A stretch of 27,894 nucleotides of DNA from positions 1 through 27,894 of the forward strand of contig JBDRBI010000038.1 of the NCBI GenBank assembly GCA_043822885.1, given 5' to 3'. Under the pieces are notes generated by a model. The model was not told the DNA's origin and did not search any database. It was given only the letters and a program-made list of their open reading frames with translations. Below, one piece after another: positions 7,736 through 15,887 of the stretch. The translations under genes were made by a program, and so were the position numbers. Position 1 is the first letter of the stretch; each line of letters opens with the position of its first letter. The DNA comes from Aadella sp043822885 (lineage in GTDB: Bacteria > Omnitrophota > Gorgyraeia > Tantalellales > Tantalellaceae).

Positions 7736-7946
7736 GTCATTGCGAGCGAACGTAGTGAGCGCGGCAATCCCTTTGGAGGGGATATACGCGATTTATTGGG
7801 AGTATATATTCACTATAGAGATTGCTTCGGTCGTTTCACTCCCTCGCAATGACATATTGGTAATTGCGACACAGCCTGAATGACATATTGGTAGTTGCGA
7901 CACAGCCTGAATGACATGTTGGTAGTTGTAACACAGCCTGAATGAC
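7736..7946. repeat. Dispersed palindromic repeat, family A copy 2, with a triplicated 31-base tail
   Basis: The core 7736-7853 is almost identical to 20163-20280 and close to 2821-2939. It is followed by three tandem 31-base units (7854-7884, 7885-7915, 7916-7946), each ending ACACAGCCTGAATGAC. The other two copies have a single tail unit. It lies inside the hydrogenase operon between the NuoH-like and NuoB-like genes. Confidence 0.88.
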
Positions 7947-7975
7947 ACGTGGATGCGATAAGGAGAGTAACGGAT

Positions 7976-8404
7976 ATGAGCGTTAAGATAAACGCACTTT
8001 TAAGATCACCATGGGTATTTCATTTATCTACAGGAAGCTGTAATAATTGTGATATTGAAACATTAGATTGTCTCACGCCCAGGTTTGATATAGAGAGATT
8101 CGGTATGGTCCTGGTCGGCAGCATAAAACACGCGGATGTATTATTAGTCACGGGTTCATGTAACCGAAAATCCGCCAAAATATTAAAAGAACTATACGAA
8201 CAGGCGCCTAAACCCTGTTTTGTGGTCGCGATAGGTGAATGTTCTCATTCACGGGGGATGTTCATAAACAGTTACAATTGTCCGCTTCCGCTGGATAAGA
8301 TAATACCGGTTGATGTATATATACCGGGATGTCCCCCTAAACCGGAAGCGATCATCGCGGGTGTGGTGAAACTTATAGAAAAAGTTAAAGGTGCAAAAGT
8401 ATGA
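7976..8404 (+). CDS. NuoB-like small subunit of group 4 [NiFe] hydrogenase
   Basis: This 142-residue protein carries the proximal [4Fe-4S] cluster that feeds the NiFe centre. The ligands are visible as C22, C25, C89 and C119 (STGSCNNCDIE, GECSHS, PGCPPKP). The opening SPWVFHLSTGSCNNCDIE is characteristic of Ech, Mbh and Hyc small subunits. I chose ATG 7976 because AAGGAG (7960-7965) precedes it; the longer GTG start at 7949 would begin just after the repeat and lacks a Shine-Dalgarno. It overlaps the next gene by ATGA. Confidence 0.94.
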   Translation: MSVKINALLRSPWVFHLSTGSCNNCDIETLDCLTPRFDIERFGMVLVGSIKHADVLLVTGSCNRKSAKILKELYEQAPKPCFVVAIGECSHSRGMFINSYNCPLPLDKIIPVDVYIPGCPPKPEAIIAGVVKLIEKVKGAKV

Positions 8405-8874
8405 GCCGAGAAGAAGTTTTAAAGAATTTACAGGAAAGGTTTAAAGACGATATAATAAAAGTTTTTGAAAAAACATCTAAACGGGTTTATATCGAAATAA
8501 GACCGGGATCATTAGTTAAGATCGTCACTCATGTGTTCAAGGACCTTGGCGCAAGATTCAATATTGCCTCAGGGGTGGATTGCAGGCAGCACATGGAGAT
8601 ACTGTATCATTTTACGTTTGAGGATATAAATCTCATAATATCTTTCAGGGTAAAACTTGAATTGTCCGATCTGGAAATAGATTCGCTTGTTCCTATTTTC
8701 AAGGCTGCGAACTGGATTGAAAGAGAAATTAACGAGATGTTAGGTATAAACTTTAAAGGGCATCCGGACCTGAGAAGGCTGCTCTTGCCGGACGACTGGC
8801 CCAAAGGGAAATATCCGTTAAGGGCAGATTATGAGGAATGGGATAAAGACGCGATAAGAGACCGCGGGGTATAA
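8401..8874 (+). CDS. NuoC-like subunit of group 4 [NiFe] hydrogenase
   Basis: This 157-residue protein matches the NuoC/EchD/HycE N-terminal family, with the closing signature EREINEMLGINFKGHPDLRRLLLPDDWP. It has no cofactor and acts as a structural partner of the large and small subunits on the cytoplasmic face. The start overlaps the previous stop (ATGA). In HycE the domain is fused to the large subunit; here it is separate, as in Ech and Mbh. Confidence 0.92.
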   Translation: MSREEVLKNLQERFKDDIIKVFEKTSKRVYIEIRPGSLVKIVTHVFKDLGARFNIASGVDCRQHMEILYHFTFEDINLIISFRVKLELSDLEIDSLVPIFKAANWIEREINEMLGINFKGHPDLRRLLLPDDWPKGKYPLRADYEEWDKDAIRDRGV

Positions 8875-8901
8875 ACTAAGAACAGAAGGATAGAACAAAA
8901 G

Positions 8902-10077
8902 ATGGCTAGAAAAATAGTACCTATAGGACCGTATCACCCGTTGCAGGAAGAACCCGAGTTTTTTACGCTGACAGTAGAAGGCGAAAGGATAGTGGATATA
9001 GACGTTCAAATCGGTTATAACCACCGGGGAATAGAAAAACTTTCCGAATCAAAAACGTACGATCAATCCACTTTTCTCGTAGAAAGGATATGCGGCATCT
9101 GTTCAACCAGCCATCCTTTCGCGCATACCAGGGCTGTGGAGGATATAATCCCCATGGAAGTTCCGCCAAGAGCCAAATATATAAGGACAATAATCGCCGA
9201 AGGTGAACGTTTACATTCGCATCTTTTATGGCTCGGTCTTGCGGGACATTTTCTAGGGTATAATACCGTATACATGTGGGCATGGAAGCTGCGTGAAGAA
9301 ATACTGGACGTTATGGAGATACTTTCCGGTAACAGAAACAACTATGCCATGTTCAAACCCGGAGGGGTAAGAAGGGATATCAAGGCGGAGGATATACCGG
9401 GCGTTCTCAAAAAGATCGATTCCATAGTACCGACTCTTGAGATGCTGAAGAAAGCTGTTATGGATGATCCTGTACTTCATGCCCGGACAAAAGGGGTGGG
9501 TGTGCTTACAAAAGATGAGGCTATAGATTATTGCGCGCTCGGCCCTACCGCGCGCGCTTCCGGTGTCGCGAGAGACCTCAGAAAAGATTCTCCGTACGGC
9601 GCTTATGATGAACTGGAATGGAAAATGATAGTTACCGAGAATGGGGACGTTTTTGATAAAATAGTCGTGAGAGTTCTGGAGATGTTCGAATCGATCAAAA
9701 TACTTAAAGCTTGTCTTAATAACCTGCCTCCCGGAGAAATAGACGCCAAGATAAAAAGCATACCTCCCGGGGAGGGTATCGGGCATATAGAAGCGCCGCG
9801 GGGTGAAACTTTTCATTATGTGAAAAGCGACGGGACGAATACCCCCGCGCGTCATAAAGTAAGGGCTCCAACCTTCATGAATTTGCCTACTTATAAATCC
9901 ACGGTTATAGGAGAGACAATAGCGGACGCTACGATAATTCTTGCGGCTATAGATCCGTGTTACTGCTGTACCGAGAGAATGGCCGTACGTGATACAAAGG
10001 GAAAGAAGATCTATAACGGTGAAGACCTGGTCAAACTTTCTCAAGAAGAAACCGAAAAGGTCAGGAAAAGGATGTAA
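8902..10077 (+). CDS. Group 4 [NiFe] hydrogenase large (catalytic) subunit
   Basis: This 391-residue protein is the NuoD/EchE/MbhL/HycE-like catalytic subunit. Both NiFe-binding motifs are present: RICGIC (C64, C67) and DPCYCC (C353, C356), so this is a hydrogenase rather than a Complex I NuoD. An extra cysteine (C355) stands where related enzymes commonly have serine. About 35 residues follow the last ligand, consistent with a C-terminal extension removed by the HycI-type protease encoded at 16773. A weak AAGGA (8886-8890) precedes the ATG. The stop overlaps the next start (TAATG). Confidence 0.96.
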   Translation: MARKIVPIGPYHPLQEEPEFFTLTVEGERIVDIDVQIGYNHRGIEKLSESKTYDQSTFLVERICGICSTSHPFAHTRAVEDIIPMEVPPRAKYIRTIIAEGERLHSHLLWLGLAGHFLGYNTVYMWAWKLREEILDVMEILSGNRNNYAMFKPGGVRRDIKAEDIPGVLKKIDSIVPTLEMLKKAVMDDPVLHARTKGVGVLTKDEAIDYCALGPTARASGVARDLRKDSPYGAYDELEWKMIVTENGDVFDKIVVRVLEMFESIKILKACLNNLPPGEIDAKIKSIPPGEGIGHIEAPRGETFHYVKSDGTNTPARHKVRAPTFMNLPTYKSTVIGETIADATIILAAIDPCYCCTERMAVRDTKGKKIYNGEDLVKLSQEETEKVRKRM

Positions 10078-11729
10078 TGATAAATACACAACTTTTCAAA
10101 TTTGATAGTCTATCTATTTTTATAGGCATATTTGTCGGTATTTTTTCTTTGTTAACTATACTGTACTCCGCGGGATTTATGAGGGGAAGGAAAAATCTGG
10201 CGCTATACTACCTGTATATAACGCTTACTTTTCTTGCTTCACTCGGCGCGGTTTTCTGCAATAATCTGGTGCTTTTTATGGTCTTCTGGGGTTTCTTGGC
10301 ATTACTTCTTTATCTTTTGATCGGATTCGGACAAAAAGAAAACACTGCATATACGGCGAAGAAGACGTTCATTATAGTCGGCGGAACTGACGCGTTCATG
10401 CTTTTAGGCGTAGCTTTGATATGGAGCATTACAAAATCATTTCAGATGGATAAGATGAGTATAGCGCTGAATTCTCAGCCCGCGATCTTGGCGTATCTGT
10501 GTTTAGCGGCAGGCGCGTTCGCCAAAGCAGGCGCGATGCCTTTTCATACATGGGTTCCGGATGCCGCGGAAGACGCGCCGACACCCGTAACCGCGTTCTT
10601 GCCGGCGTCATTAGATAAATTATTAGGGATATATCTTCTCGCCAGGATCTCTCTTGATATATTTCAAATGAGTCCGGCGATGAATACGGTCTTAATGACA
10701 GTAGGCAGTATAACTATTGTAGCTGCCGTTATGATGGCGCTTATTCAGCACGACATGAAAAGGTTGTTGGGATACCATGCGGTAAGCCAGGTAGGATATA
10801 TGGTTGTAGGTATAGGGACAGGAACTCTGATAGGTATCGCAGGAGGATTATTTCACATGTTGAACCATGCGATATATAAATCCTGTCTTTTCTTCTCGGC
10901 CGGCGCGGTTGAGAAAAAAACCGGCACAACTGATCTTGAAAAACTGGGCGGGTTTGCCAAAATAATGCCTATTACTTTTGTAACGTTCTTGATAGCGGCA
11001 TTTTCGATATCAGGCGTTCCGCCGTTTAACGGGTTCGCTTCAAAATGGATGATATACCAGGGTATAATAAAAACAGCTTCTGCCGGTAGCCACCTGTGGA
11101 TCGTATGGCTTATCGCCGCTATGTTCGGAAGCGCTTTAACATTAGCCAGTTTTATGAAACTTATACATGCCGTTTTTCTCGGGCAGCCTTCTAAAGAAGT
11201 GCGGAATGCCGGATATGAGAAGAAAGATACCTCTCCGGCCATGTGGATCCCGACAGTTTTCTTGGCGGCACTTTGTGTTGTTTTCGGTATTTTTGCTTAT
11301 TCCTTACCGCTGAAACTGTTCATATTCCCGAGTTTAAACAAAATTCCCGAATTCACCGGAATATGGAATTCATCTTTAGCGACTACTTTGATGATCCTGG
11401 CGATAGTGTTAGGCTTTATAATATATCTGGCCGGGACAGTACTTAAAACAAGAACTACAAAACCGTTCATAGGCGGTGAAGACCTGGATAAAATGCCGGA
11501 TATGAGAGTTTCCGGTACCGATTTTTATAATACCATAAAGGAAATAGGGATATTAAAGAAAATTTATTCTCTGGCGGAGAAGAAAAGATTTGATATATAC
11601 GAAATAGGGGTTAATTTCACGCTGGATTTTAATAGAGTGTTAAAGATGATACATAACGGCGTTCTTCTCACATACATGGCATGGTGCCTTCTCGGTATGG
11701 GTGTGCTGTTTTATGTTTTATTAAGGTAA
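10077..11729 (+). CDS. NuoL/MrpA-type antiporter-like membrane subunit
   Basis: This 550-residue polytopic protein has the antiporter-like fold of NuoL, HyfB and MrpA/D. Visible signatures include GAFAKAGAMPFHTWVPDA with its conserved lysine, TPVTAFLPASLDKLLGIYLL, HDMKRLLGYHAVSQVGYM and SISGVPPFNGFASKW. The TM5 position that is normally glutamate (FWE...YLLIGF, as in NuoL) reads glycine here (FWGFLALLLYLLIGF). It lies between the catalytic genes and the Mrp-like genes and probably links the two membrane modules. The start overlaps the previous stop by one base. Confidence 0.88.
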   Translation: MINTQLFKFDSLSIFIGIFVGIFSLLTILYSAGFMRGRKNLALYYLYITLTFLASLGAVFCNNLVLFMVFWGFLALLLYLLIGFGQKENTAYTAKKTFIIVGGTDAFMLLGVALIWSITKSFQMDKMSIALNSQPAILAYLCLAAGAFAKAGAMPFHTWVPDAAEDAPTPVTAFLPASLDKLLGIYLLARISLDIFQMSPAMNTVLMTVGSITIVAAVMMALIQHDMKRLLGYHAVSQVGYMVVGIGTGTLIGIAGGLFHMLNHAIYKSCLFFSAGAVEKKTGTTDLEKLGGFAKIMPITFVTFLIAAFSISGVPPFNGFASKWMIYQGIIKTASAGSHLWIVWLIAAMFGSALTLASFMKLIHAVFLGQPSKEVRNAGYEKKDTSPAMWIPTVFLAALCVVFGIFAYSLPLKLFIFPSLNKIPEFTGIWNSSLATTLMILAIVLGFIIYLAGTVLKTRTTKPFIGGEDLDKMPDMRVSGTDFYNTIKEIGILKKIYSLAEKKRFDIYEIGVNFTLDFNRVLKMIHNGVLLTYMAWCLLGMGVLFYVLLR

Positions 11730-11734
11730 ATATT

Positions 11735-12286
11735 ATGGTAGAGCTTTATATTTTGCTTATACTCATGATCGTCGGCGCCGTTATAGCGGTTGAGATAAAA
11801 GACCTACTTTCTTCGGTCATAGCCGTAGGCGCTGTAGGCCTGGCGTTATCAATAGCTTTCCTTATACTTAAAGCGCCGGATGTCGCTATTACGCAGCTTG
11901 TCGTAGAAATGCTCGCGTTGATCATCCTTATAAGGGCAACATTGAAAAAAGATCTTCCGTTTTCTACAGCAGGCCGGTGGCTCTTGAACACTATTATCGT
12001 TGCTTGTTTTATCGCGGGATTTCTGTTTGTCGGCATAAAATGTTTTAAGGATCTGCCGGAATTCGGTTACCCGATAATGAAGGTTTCCGGTGATTATCTC
12101 AAAATGGGTCTTGCCAAGACAGGCGCGGTTAACCTTGTTAGTTCCATTATACTTGATTTTAGGGCATATGATACATTAGGTGAAGCGACCATTCTTTTTA
12201 CTGCTGTGATAGGTGTGTTGGCGGTCGTAAGACGTATCGGCAGAAAAAGTGAGGATACTGAGACAGAAGAAGGCGGTGAGGTCTAA
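11735..12286 (+). CDS. MrpA C-terminal/MbhD-MbhE-like membrane subunit
   Basis: This 183-residue protein has about five transmembrane segments. The first half resembles MbhD (APDVAITQLVVEMLALIILI) and the second half MbhE, that is, the MrpA C-terminal end (TGAVNLVSSIILDFRAYDTLGE). In Mrp antiporters and Mbh hydrogenases this part helps form the sodium/proton module. ATG 11735 follows AAGG (11723-11726) at good spacing and was preferred over an ATG inside the upstream gene at 11681. Confidence 0.88.
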   Translation: MVELYILLILMIVGAVIAVEIKDLLSSVIAVGAVGLALSIAFLILKAPDVAITQLVVEMLALIILIRATLKKDLPFSTAGRWLLNTIIVACFIAGFLFVGIKCFKDLPEFGYPIMKVSGDYLKMGLAKTGAVNLVSSIILDFRAYDTLGEATILFTAVIGVLAVVRRIGRKSEDTETEEGGEV

Positions 12287-12391
12287 GGGATGAGCCCCGT
12301 TAGACCTTGAAAACCGCTGAATTTAGTTTATTATGAAGCTTGTTTAAATAAAGATAGAGTAACAGAATTAAGGGAGGTCTAACGGGGTGAG
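12278..12391. repeat. Imperfect direct repeat and 13-base inverted repeat at the mrpB start
   Basis: GAGGTCTAAGGGATGAG (12278-12294), which includes the stop of the upstream gene, recurs as GAGGTCTAACGGGGTGAG (12374-12391), which includes the mrpB start. In addition CCCCGTTAGACCT (12295-12307) is the exact reverse complement of AGGTCTAACGGGG (12375-12387). Pairing would cover the last bases of the Shine-Dalgarno and the first base of the GTG start of mrpB. Confidence 0.75.
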
Positions 12392-12839
12392 TAGAGAACA
12401 TGAAAAAGGTATGTCATTGATCGTAAAAACGATCACCCGTCTTACGGTGGGGACTATTTTTCTTTACGGTGTGTATATAATAACTCATGGCCATGTTTCG
12501 CCGGGCGGAGGTTTTGCGGGCGGCGTGATAATAGCTTTGGCGTTCATTCATCTTATACTGGCGTACGGTAAGGAGGCAGCTTTTAAAAAACTTTCGCAAT
12601 CAGCGGCTTCTGTTTTTGAAAGTACAGGCGCAATGATGTTCTTGATCATTGCGTTATTAGGTTTTGCGGGCGGATATTTCTTTTTGAATTTCCTGCCCAA
12701 GGGCGAACCGTTCAGGCTGTTCAGCGCGGGGATCATCCCTTTGTGTAATATTGCCATAAGCCTCAAGGTCGGGGCAGGTATTTTCGCGATATTTGTCGCG
12801 TTAATATTATTAAAGCTTGATAACTTAGGAAAAAAATAG
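12387..12839 (+). CDS. mrpB: MrpB/MnhB-like subunit of Na+/H+ antiporter module
   Basis: This 150-residue protein has four transmembrane helices and the MrpB/MbhF signature HGHVSPGGGFAGG near its N terminus. The GTG start is preceded by GGGAGG (12372-12377). The start region is caught in a 13-base inverted repeat. An in-frame ATG nine codons in is a possible alternative, but the Shine-Dalgarno supports GTG. Confidence 0.92.
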   Translation: MSREHEKGMSLIVKTITRLTVGTIFLYGVYIITHGHVSPGGGFAGGVIIALAFIHLILAYGKEAAFKKLSQSAASVFESTGAMMFLIIALLGFAGGYFFLNFLPKGEPFRLFSAGIIPLCNIAISLKVGAGIFAIFVALILLKLDNLGKK

Positions 12840-12841
12840 AT

Positions 12842-13180
12842 ATGAGCATTTATTTACTTTGTTTGACACTTTTTTGCGTCGGTCTTTACTGTATTATACG
12901 GAAACGGAACGTTATCAAAATAATAGTGGGTATTCTTATCCTTGAATATGCGGTTAACTTATTCTTCATATTAGTTGCTTATCGTATGCAGGGACGTTCT
13001 CCGATCTTTTCGCCCAATGAAGAGATAATCAATATGGTCGATCCCCTGCCGCAAGCATTAGTGCTGACCTCGATCGTTATCGGGCTGGCGACTACCGCTC
13101 TGCTTGTAGGTATAGCTATGAGGATATATGAGAAATACGGTACTTTTGATATAACCAAGATCAAGGAGCTCAGAGGATGA
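12842..13180 (+). CDS. mrpC: MrpC/MnhC-like (NuoK-type) antiporter subunit
   Basis: This 112-residue protein has three transmembrane helices and the typical MrpC/MbhG motif DPLPQALVLTSIVIG. It is a NuoK homologue that contributes to the ion path of Mrp antiporters and Mbh-type hydrogenases. It begins two bases after the mrpB stop and overlaps mrpD by ATGA. Confidence 0.93.
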   Translation: MSIYLLCLTLFCVGLYCIIRKRNVIKIIVGILILEYAVNLFFILVAYRMQGRSPIFSPNEEIINMVDPLPQALVLTSIVIGLATTALLVGIAMRIYEKYGTFDITKIKELRG

Positions 13181-14679
13181 CATCAGCAGCCGGTATGATA
13201 CCTTTTTTTGTTGTTATACCTTTACTCGGCGCATTCTTATTGCCGCTCGTAGGGAAGAAGAGCAAAAGGATACCGGATATTGCCGGCAGTTTATTGACAT
13301 TTGTCTTGATGGCTCTTTCTGTCCTGTCGGTAGCGATTATCAATAAAACCGGGATCTTAGTGTATAGTCTCGGCGGTTGGAAGCCTCCCGTCGGTATTGC
13401 ATTGGTGATGGATGGACTGACTGCTTTTATGCTGGTGACAGTAAATGTAGTGGCGTTTATAATAGCGATATTTTCCGCCAGTTACATGGAAAAATATACT
13501 TCAAAATGGAAATTTTACACCTTATTTCTGCTTATGATCGCCGGAATGAACGGAGTTATTATAACCGGTGATATGTTCAATTTATTTGTATTCCTAGAAA
13601 TAGCTTCTGTGGCAAGTTATGCTTTAGTAGCATTTGGTACCGAAAAACATGAACTCGAAGCTGCATTTAAATACGCGATAATGAGTACGGTAGGATCACT
13701 TTTTGTTCTCTTGGGTATAGTGCTTATGTACAGTTATACTTCCACACTCAATATGGCGGATATGGCCTTGGTTTTGACACAGAAAGGCGCCGGGAATATT
13801 ACCCTTATGGTAAGCGCGCTATTTCTAATGGGATTCGGACTGAAAGCGGCATTAGTGCCGTTTCATGCATGGCTTCCTGATGCGCATCCTTCAGCGCCTG
13901 CTCCTATATCGGCAATGCTGTCGGGTGTTTTAATAAAATCGCTCGGAGTATACGTATTGTGCAGGATATTCTTCAATGTATTCGGTATAACTCCGGATAT
14001 TTCATCTATTTTTATGTTCCTGGGCGCTTTATCAATGGTTGTGGGAGTTTTTCTGGCTGTAGGCCAATGGGATTTTAAACGTCTTCTTGCGTATCACTCG
14101 ATCAGTCAGATAGGTTATGTCATCCTGGGTATCGGGTTGGGGACCCCGTTAGGTATTCTGGGCGGACTCTTCCACCTTTTTAATCATTCGGTGTTTAAAT
14201 CATTACTTTTTTTAAATTCCGGAGCCGTAGAATACGCGACAGGGACACGGGAGCTGAAAGAAATGGGAGGGCTTGCCGAAAAAATGCCGGTTACCGGCAC
14301 CACAAGTTTTATAGCTTCGATGTCTATTGCCGGGGTCCCGCCTTTCAACGGTTTCTGGAGTAAGCTTGTCATAATAATCGCGGCTGTTGAAGCCGGAAGG
14401 TACGGTTATGCGGTATGGGCGGTTATAGCAAGTGTTCTGACTTTAGCGTCATTCATGAAAGTTATGAAATACGCGTTTTGGGGAAAAATAAGAACAAAAT
14501 GGGAGAACATAAAAGAAGTGCCGTTCTTTATGCAGGTTTCTATGGGGCTTCTTGCGGTAATATGCATCGGGGGGGGTATACTCCTTGTTCCCGCCGTAAA
14601 GGAGATATTTCTTGATCAGGCGTCAAAAGTGATGCTGGAAGGCACTAAATACGCTACTGATGTTTTTAAGGGGATATAA
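13177..14679 (+). CDS. mrpD: MrpD/MnhD-like antiporter subunit
   Basis: This 500-residue protein is a polytopic NuoM/N-like antiporter subunit. The key TM5 glutamate is present (FLEIASVASYALVAF), as are the lysine in GLKAALVPFHAWLPDAHPSA, the TM8 lysine in SGVLIKSLGVYVL and SIAGVPPFNGFWSK. It should be a competent ion-translocating subunit, in contrast to the 10077 gene. It overlaps mrpC by ATGA and is followed three bases later by mrpE. Confidence 0.94.
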   Translation: MTSAAGMIPFFVVIPLLGAFLLPLVGKKSKRIPDIAGSLLTFVLMALSVLSVAIINKTGILVYSLGGWKPPVGIALVMDGLTAFMLVTVNVVAFIIAIFSASYMEKYTSKWKFYTLFLLMIAGMNGVIITGDMFNLFVFLEIASVASYALVAFGTEKHELEAAFKYAIMSTVGSLFVLLGIVLMYSYTSTLNMADMALVLTQKGAGNITLMVSALFLMGFGLKAALVPFHAWLPDAHPSAPAPISAMLSGVLIKSLGVYVLCRIFFNVFGITPDISSIFMFLGALSMVVGVFLAVGQWDFKRLLAYHSISQIGYVILGIGLGTPLGILGGLFHLFNHSVFKSLLFLNSGAVEYATGTRELKEMGGLAEKMPVTGTTSFIASMSIAGVPPFNGFWSKLVIIIAAVEAGRYGYAVWAVIASVLTLASFMKVMKYAFWGKIRTKWENIKEVPFFMQVSMGLLAVICIGGGILLVPAVKEIFLDQASKVMLEGTKYATDVFKGI

Positions 14680-14682
14680 TAG

Positions 14683-15180
14683 ATGAAAAATAAACTGGTT
14701 TTATTTATTCTAGCTTTTATTATCTGGTGTATTCTAAATTGGGTGCCGGATTGGCAGCATATAACCATCGGTATATTTGTAGCGCTTTTTACCGTTATTA
14801 TGACGGGGGATCTTTTTGTCGCGACACCGCGGCTTTTAAAACATCCGCACAGATACTGGTATTTTGTAGCTCATTATATTCCGAGATTTCTGTGGGAATG
14901 CTTGAAAGCTAATATTGATGTAGCGTACAGGGTCCTTCATCCTAAAATGCCGATCAACCCCGGGATCGTTAAGGTGAAAACCAGTCTAAAAACCGACACT
15001 GCGCTTACGTTCCTGGCTAATTCAATAACACTTACGCCCGGAACCATGACCGTTGATATTGACCGTGATAACGGTATTTTATACATACATTGGATAAATG
15101 TCAGGGATAAAGATATAAAAAAAGCTACAGAGATCATTGTTGAAAAATTCGAGAGAATAATTGCTAAGGTCTTTGAATAA
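14683..15180 (+). CDS. mrpE: MrpE/MnhE-like subunit
   Basis: This 165-residue protein has two to three N-terminal transmembrane helices and a soluble C-terminal domain with LTFLANSITLTPGTMTVDI, the diagnostic MrpE/MbhA motif. AAGGGGAT precedes the ATG. It sits in standard Mrp gene order between mrpD and mrpF. Confidence 0.93.
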   Translation: MKNKLVLFILAFIIWCILNWVPDWQHITIGIFVALFTVIMTGDLFVATPRLLKHPHRYWYFVAHYIPRFLWECLKANIDVAYRVLHPKMPINPGIVKVKTSLKTDTALTFLANSITLTPGTMTVDIDRDNGILYIHWINVRDKDIKKATEIIVEKFERIIAKVFE

Positions 15181-15190
15181 AAGGTACACA

Positions 15191-15559
15191 ATGAAAACAA
15201 TAAAATGGTGTTTAGGAACAGTTTTTTTTGTTGCTATTGTAGGGCTTATACTTATCAGGCCGTTTCCTTTTCTTTTTTATCCGGACCTCCCTTATATAGG
15301 GTTTTTAGGCAGGGCTATTTATATACTGCTTTTAGCCTGTACTTTGTGCCTTTATCGTATATTCAGGGGACCTACGGCCGCTGATAGGATCGTAGCTTTG
15401 GATATTTTTGGTATTATGATAGTCGGATTTTGTGCCGTATTGACCATTGCGACCGGCAGGGGATGGTACATAGATATCGGTATAGCCTGGGCCTTACAAA
15501 GTTTTATAGCTACGCTTGCGCTTTCAAAATACCTGGAAGGAAAAGATTTTGATGATTAA
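15191..15559 (+). CDS. mrpF: MrpF/MnhF-like subunit
   Basis: This 122-residue protein carries the MrpF signature RGPTAADRIVALD. It is longer than typical MrpF (about 90 residues) because of an extra N-terminal transmembrane helix (about 5-22) ending in RPFPFLFYPDLPY. I chose ATG 15191 with AAAGG just upstream; a longer in-frame start at 15161 would overlap mrpE. Confidence 0.9.
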   Translation: MKTIKWCLGTVFFVAIVGLILIRPFPFLFYPDLPYIGFLGRAIYILLLACTLCLYRIFRGPTAADRIVALDIFGIMIVGFCAVLTIATGRGWYIDIGIAWALQSFIATLALSKYLEGKDFDD

Positions 15560-15887
15560 TATTATCGGACTAGTATTTATAAGTTTAGGTCTTGCTTTTG
15601 ATGTTTTAGGATGTCTGGGTCTGGTACGATTACCGGACGTGTATAGTAGATTGCAGGCGGCGACAAAAAGCATTACCTTAGGAACATGCAGTATACTTTT
15701 TGGGACGTTTCTGATAGTAGGAGTTACTGCCGGCGGGTTAAAGGCTCTCTTATGTATTGTATTTATCTTTTTGACTTCACCCGTAGCAGCCCATGCGGTA
15801 GCGCGCGGCGCTCACAGATCGGGCGCGAAATTATGGGACAAGAGTGTTATAGATAAATATGCTGAAGATAAAGAAGGGGAAGGATGA
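15552..15887 (+). CDS. mrpG: MrpG/MnhG-like subunit
   Basis: This 111-residue protein has three transmembrane helices and MrpG/MbhC motifs (GLVRLPDVYSRLQAATKS, TSPVAAHAVARGAHRSG). ATG 15552 overlaps the last codons of mrpF; the longer frame from 15516 would lie deep in mrpF. The stop overlaps the next ATG (ATGA) with a strong AAGGGGAAGG Shine-Dalgarno. Confidence 0.92.
   Translation: MINIIGLVFISLGLAFDVLGCLGLVRLPDVYSRLQAATKSITLGTCSILFGTFLIVGVTAGGLKALLCIVFIFLTSPVAAHAVARGAHRSGAKLWDKSVIDKYAEDKEGEG

Noticed and set aside
7854..7946. Possible CRISPR array
   Set aside because: The three 31-base units are directly adjacent with no spacers, and the unit is the tail of a dispersed element. No cas genes are present.
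7949..7975. GTG start extending the small subunit by nine residues
   Set aside because: No Shine-Dalgarno precedes it; AAGGAG lies at proper distance from ATG 7976, where the family normally begins.
9253..10089. Long minus-strand ORF opposite the hydrogenase large subunit
   Set aside because: The + strand frame has all NiFe motifs; the minus ORF is a shadow of codon usage with no recognisable domain or Shine-Dalgarno.
6716..15887. Respiratory Complex I (nuo) operon
   Set aside because: The NuoD-like subunit has all four NiFe cysteines and the hyp and hycI genes follow; NuoE, NuoF, NuoG, NuoA, and NuoJ are not present.
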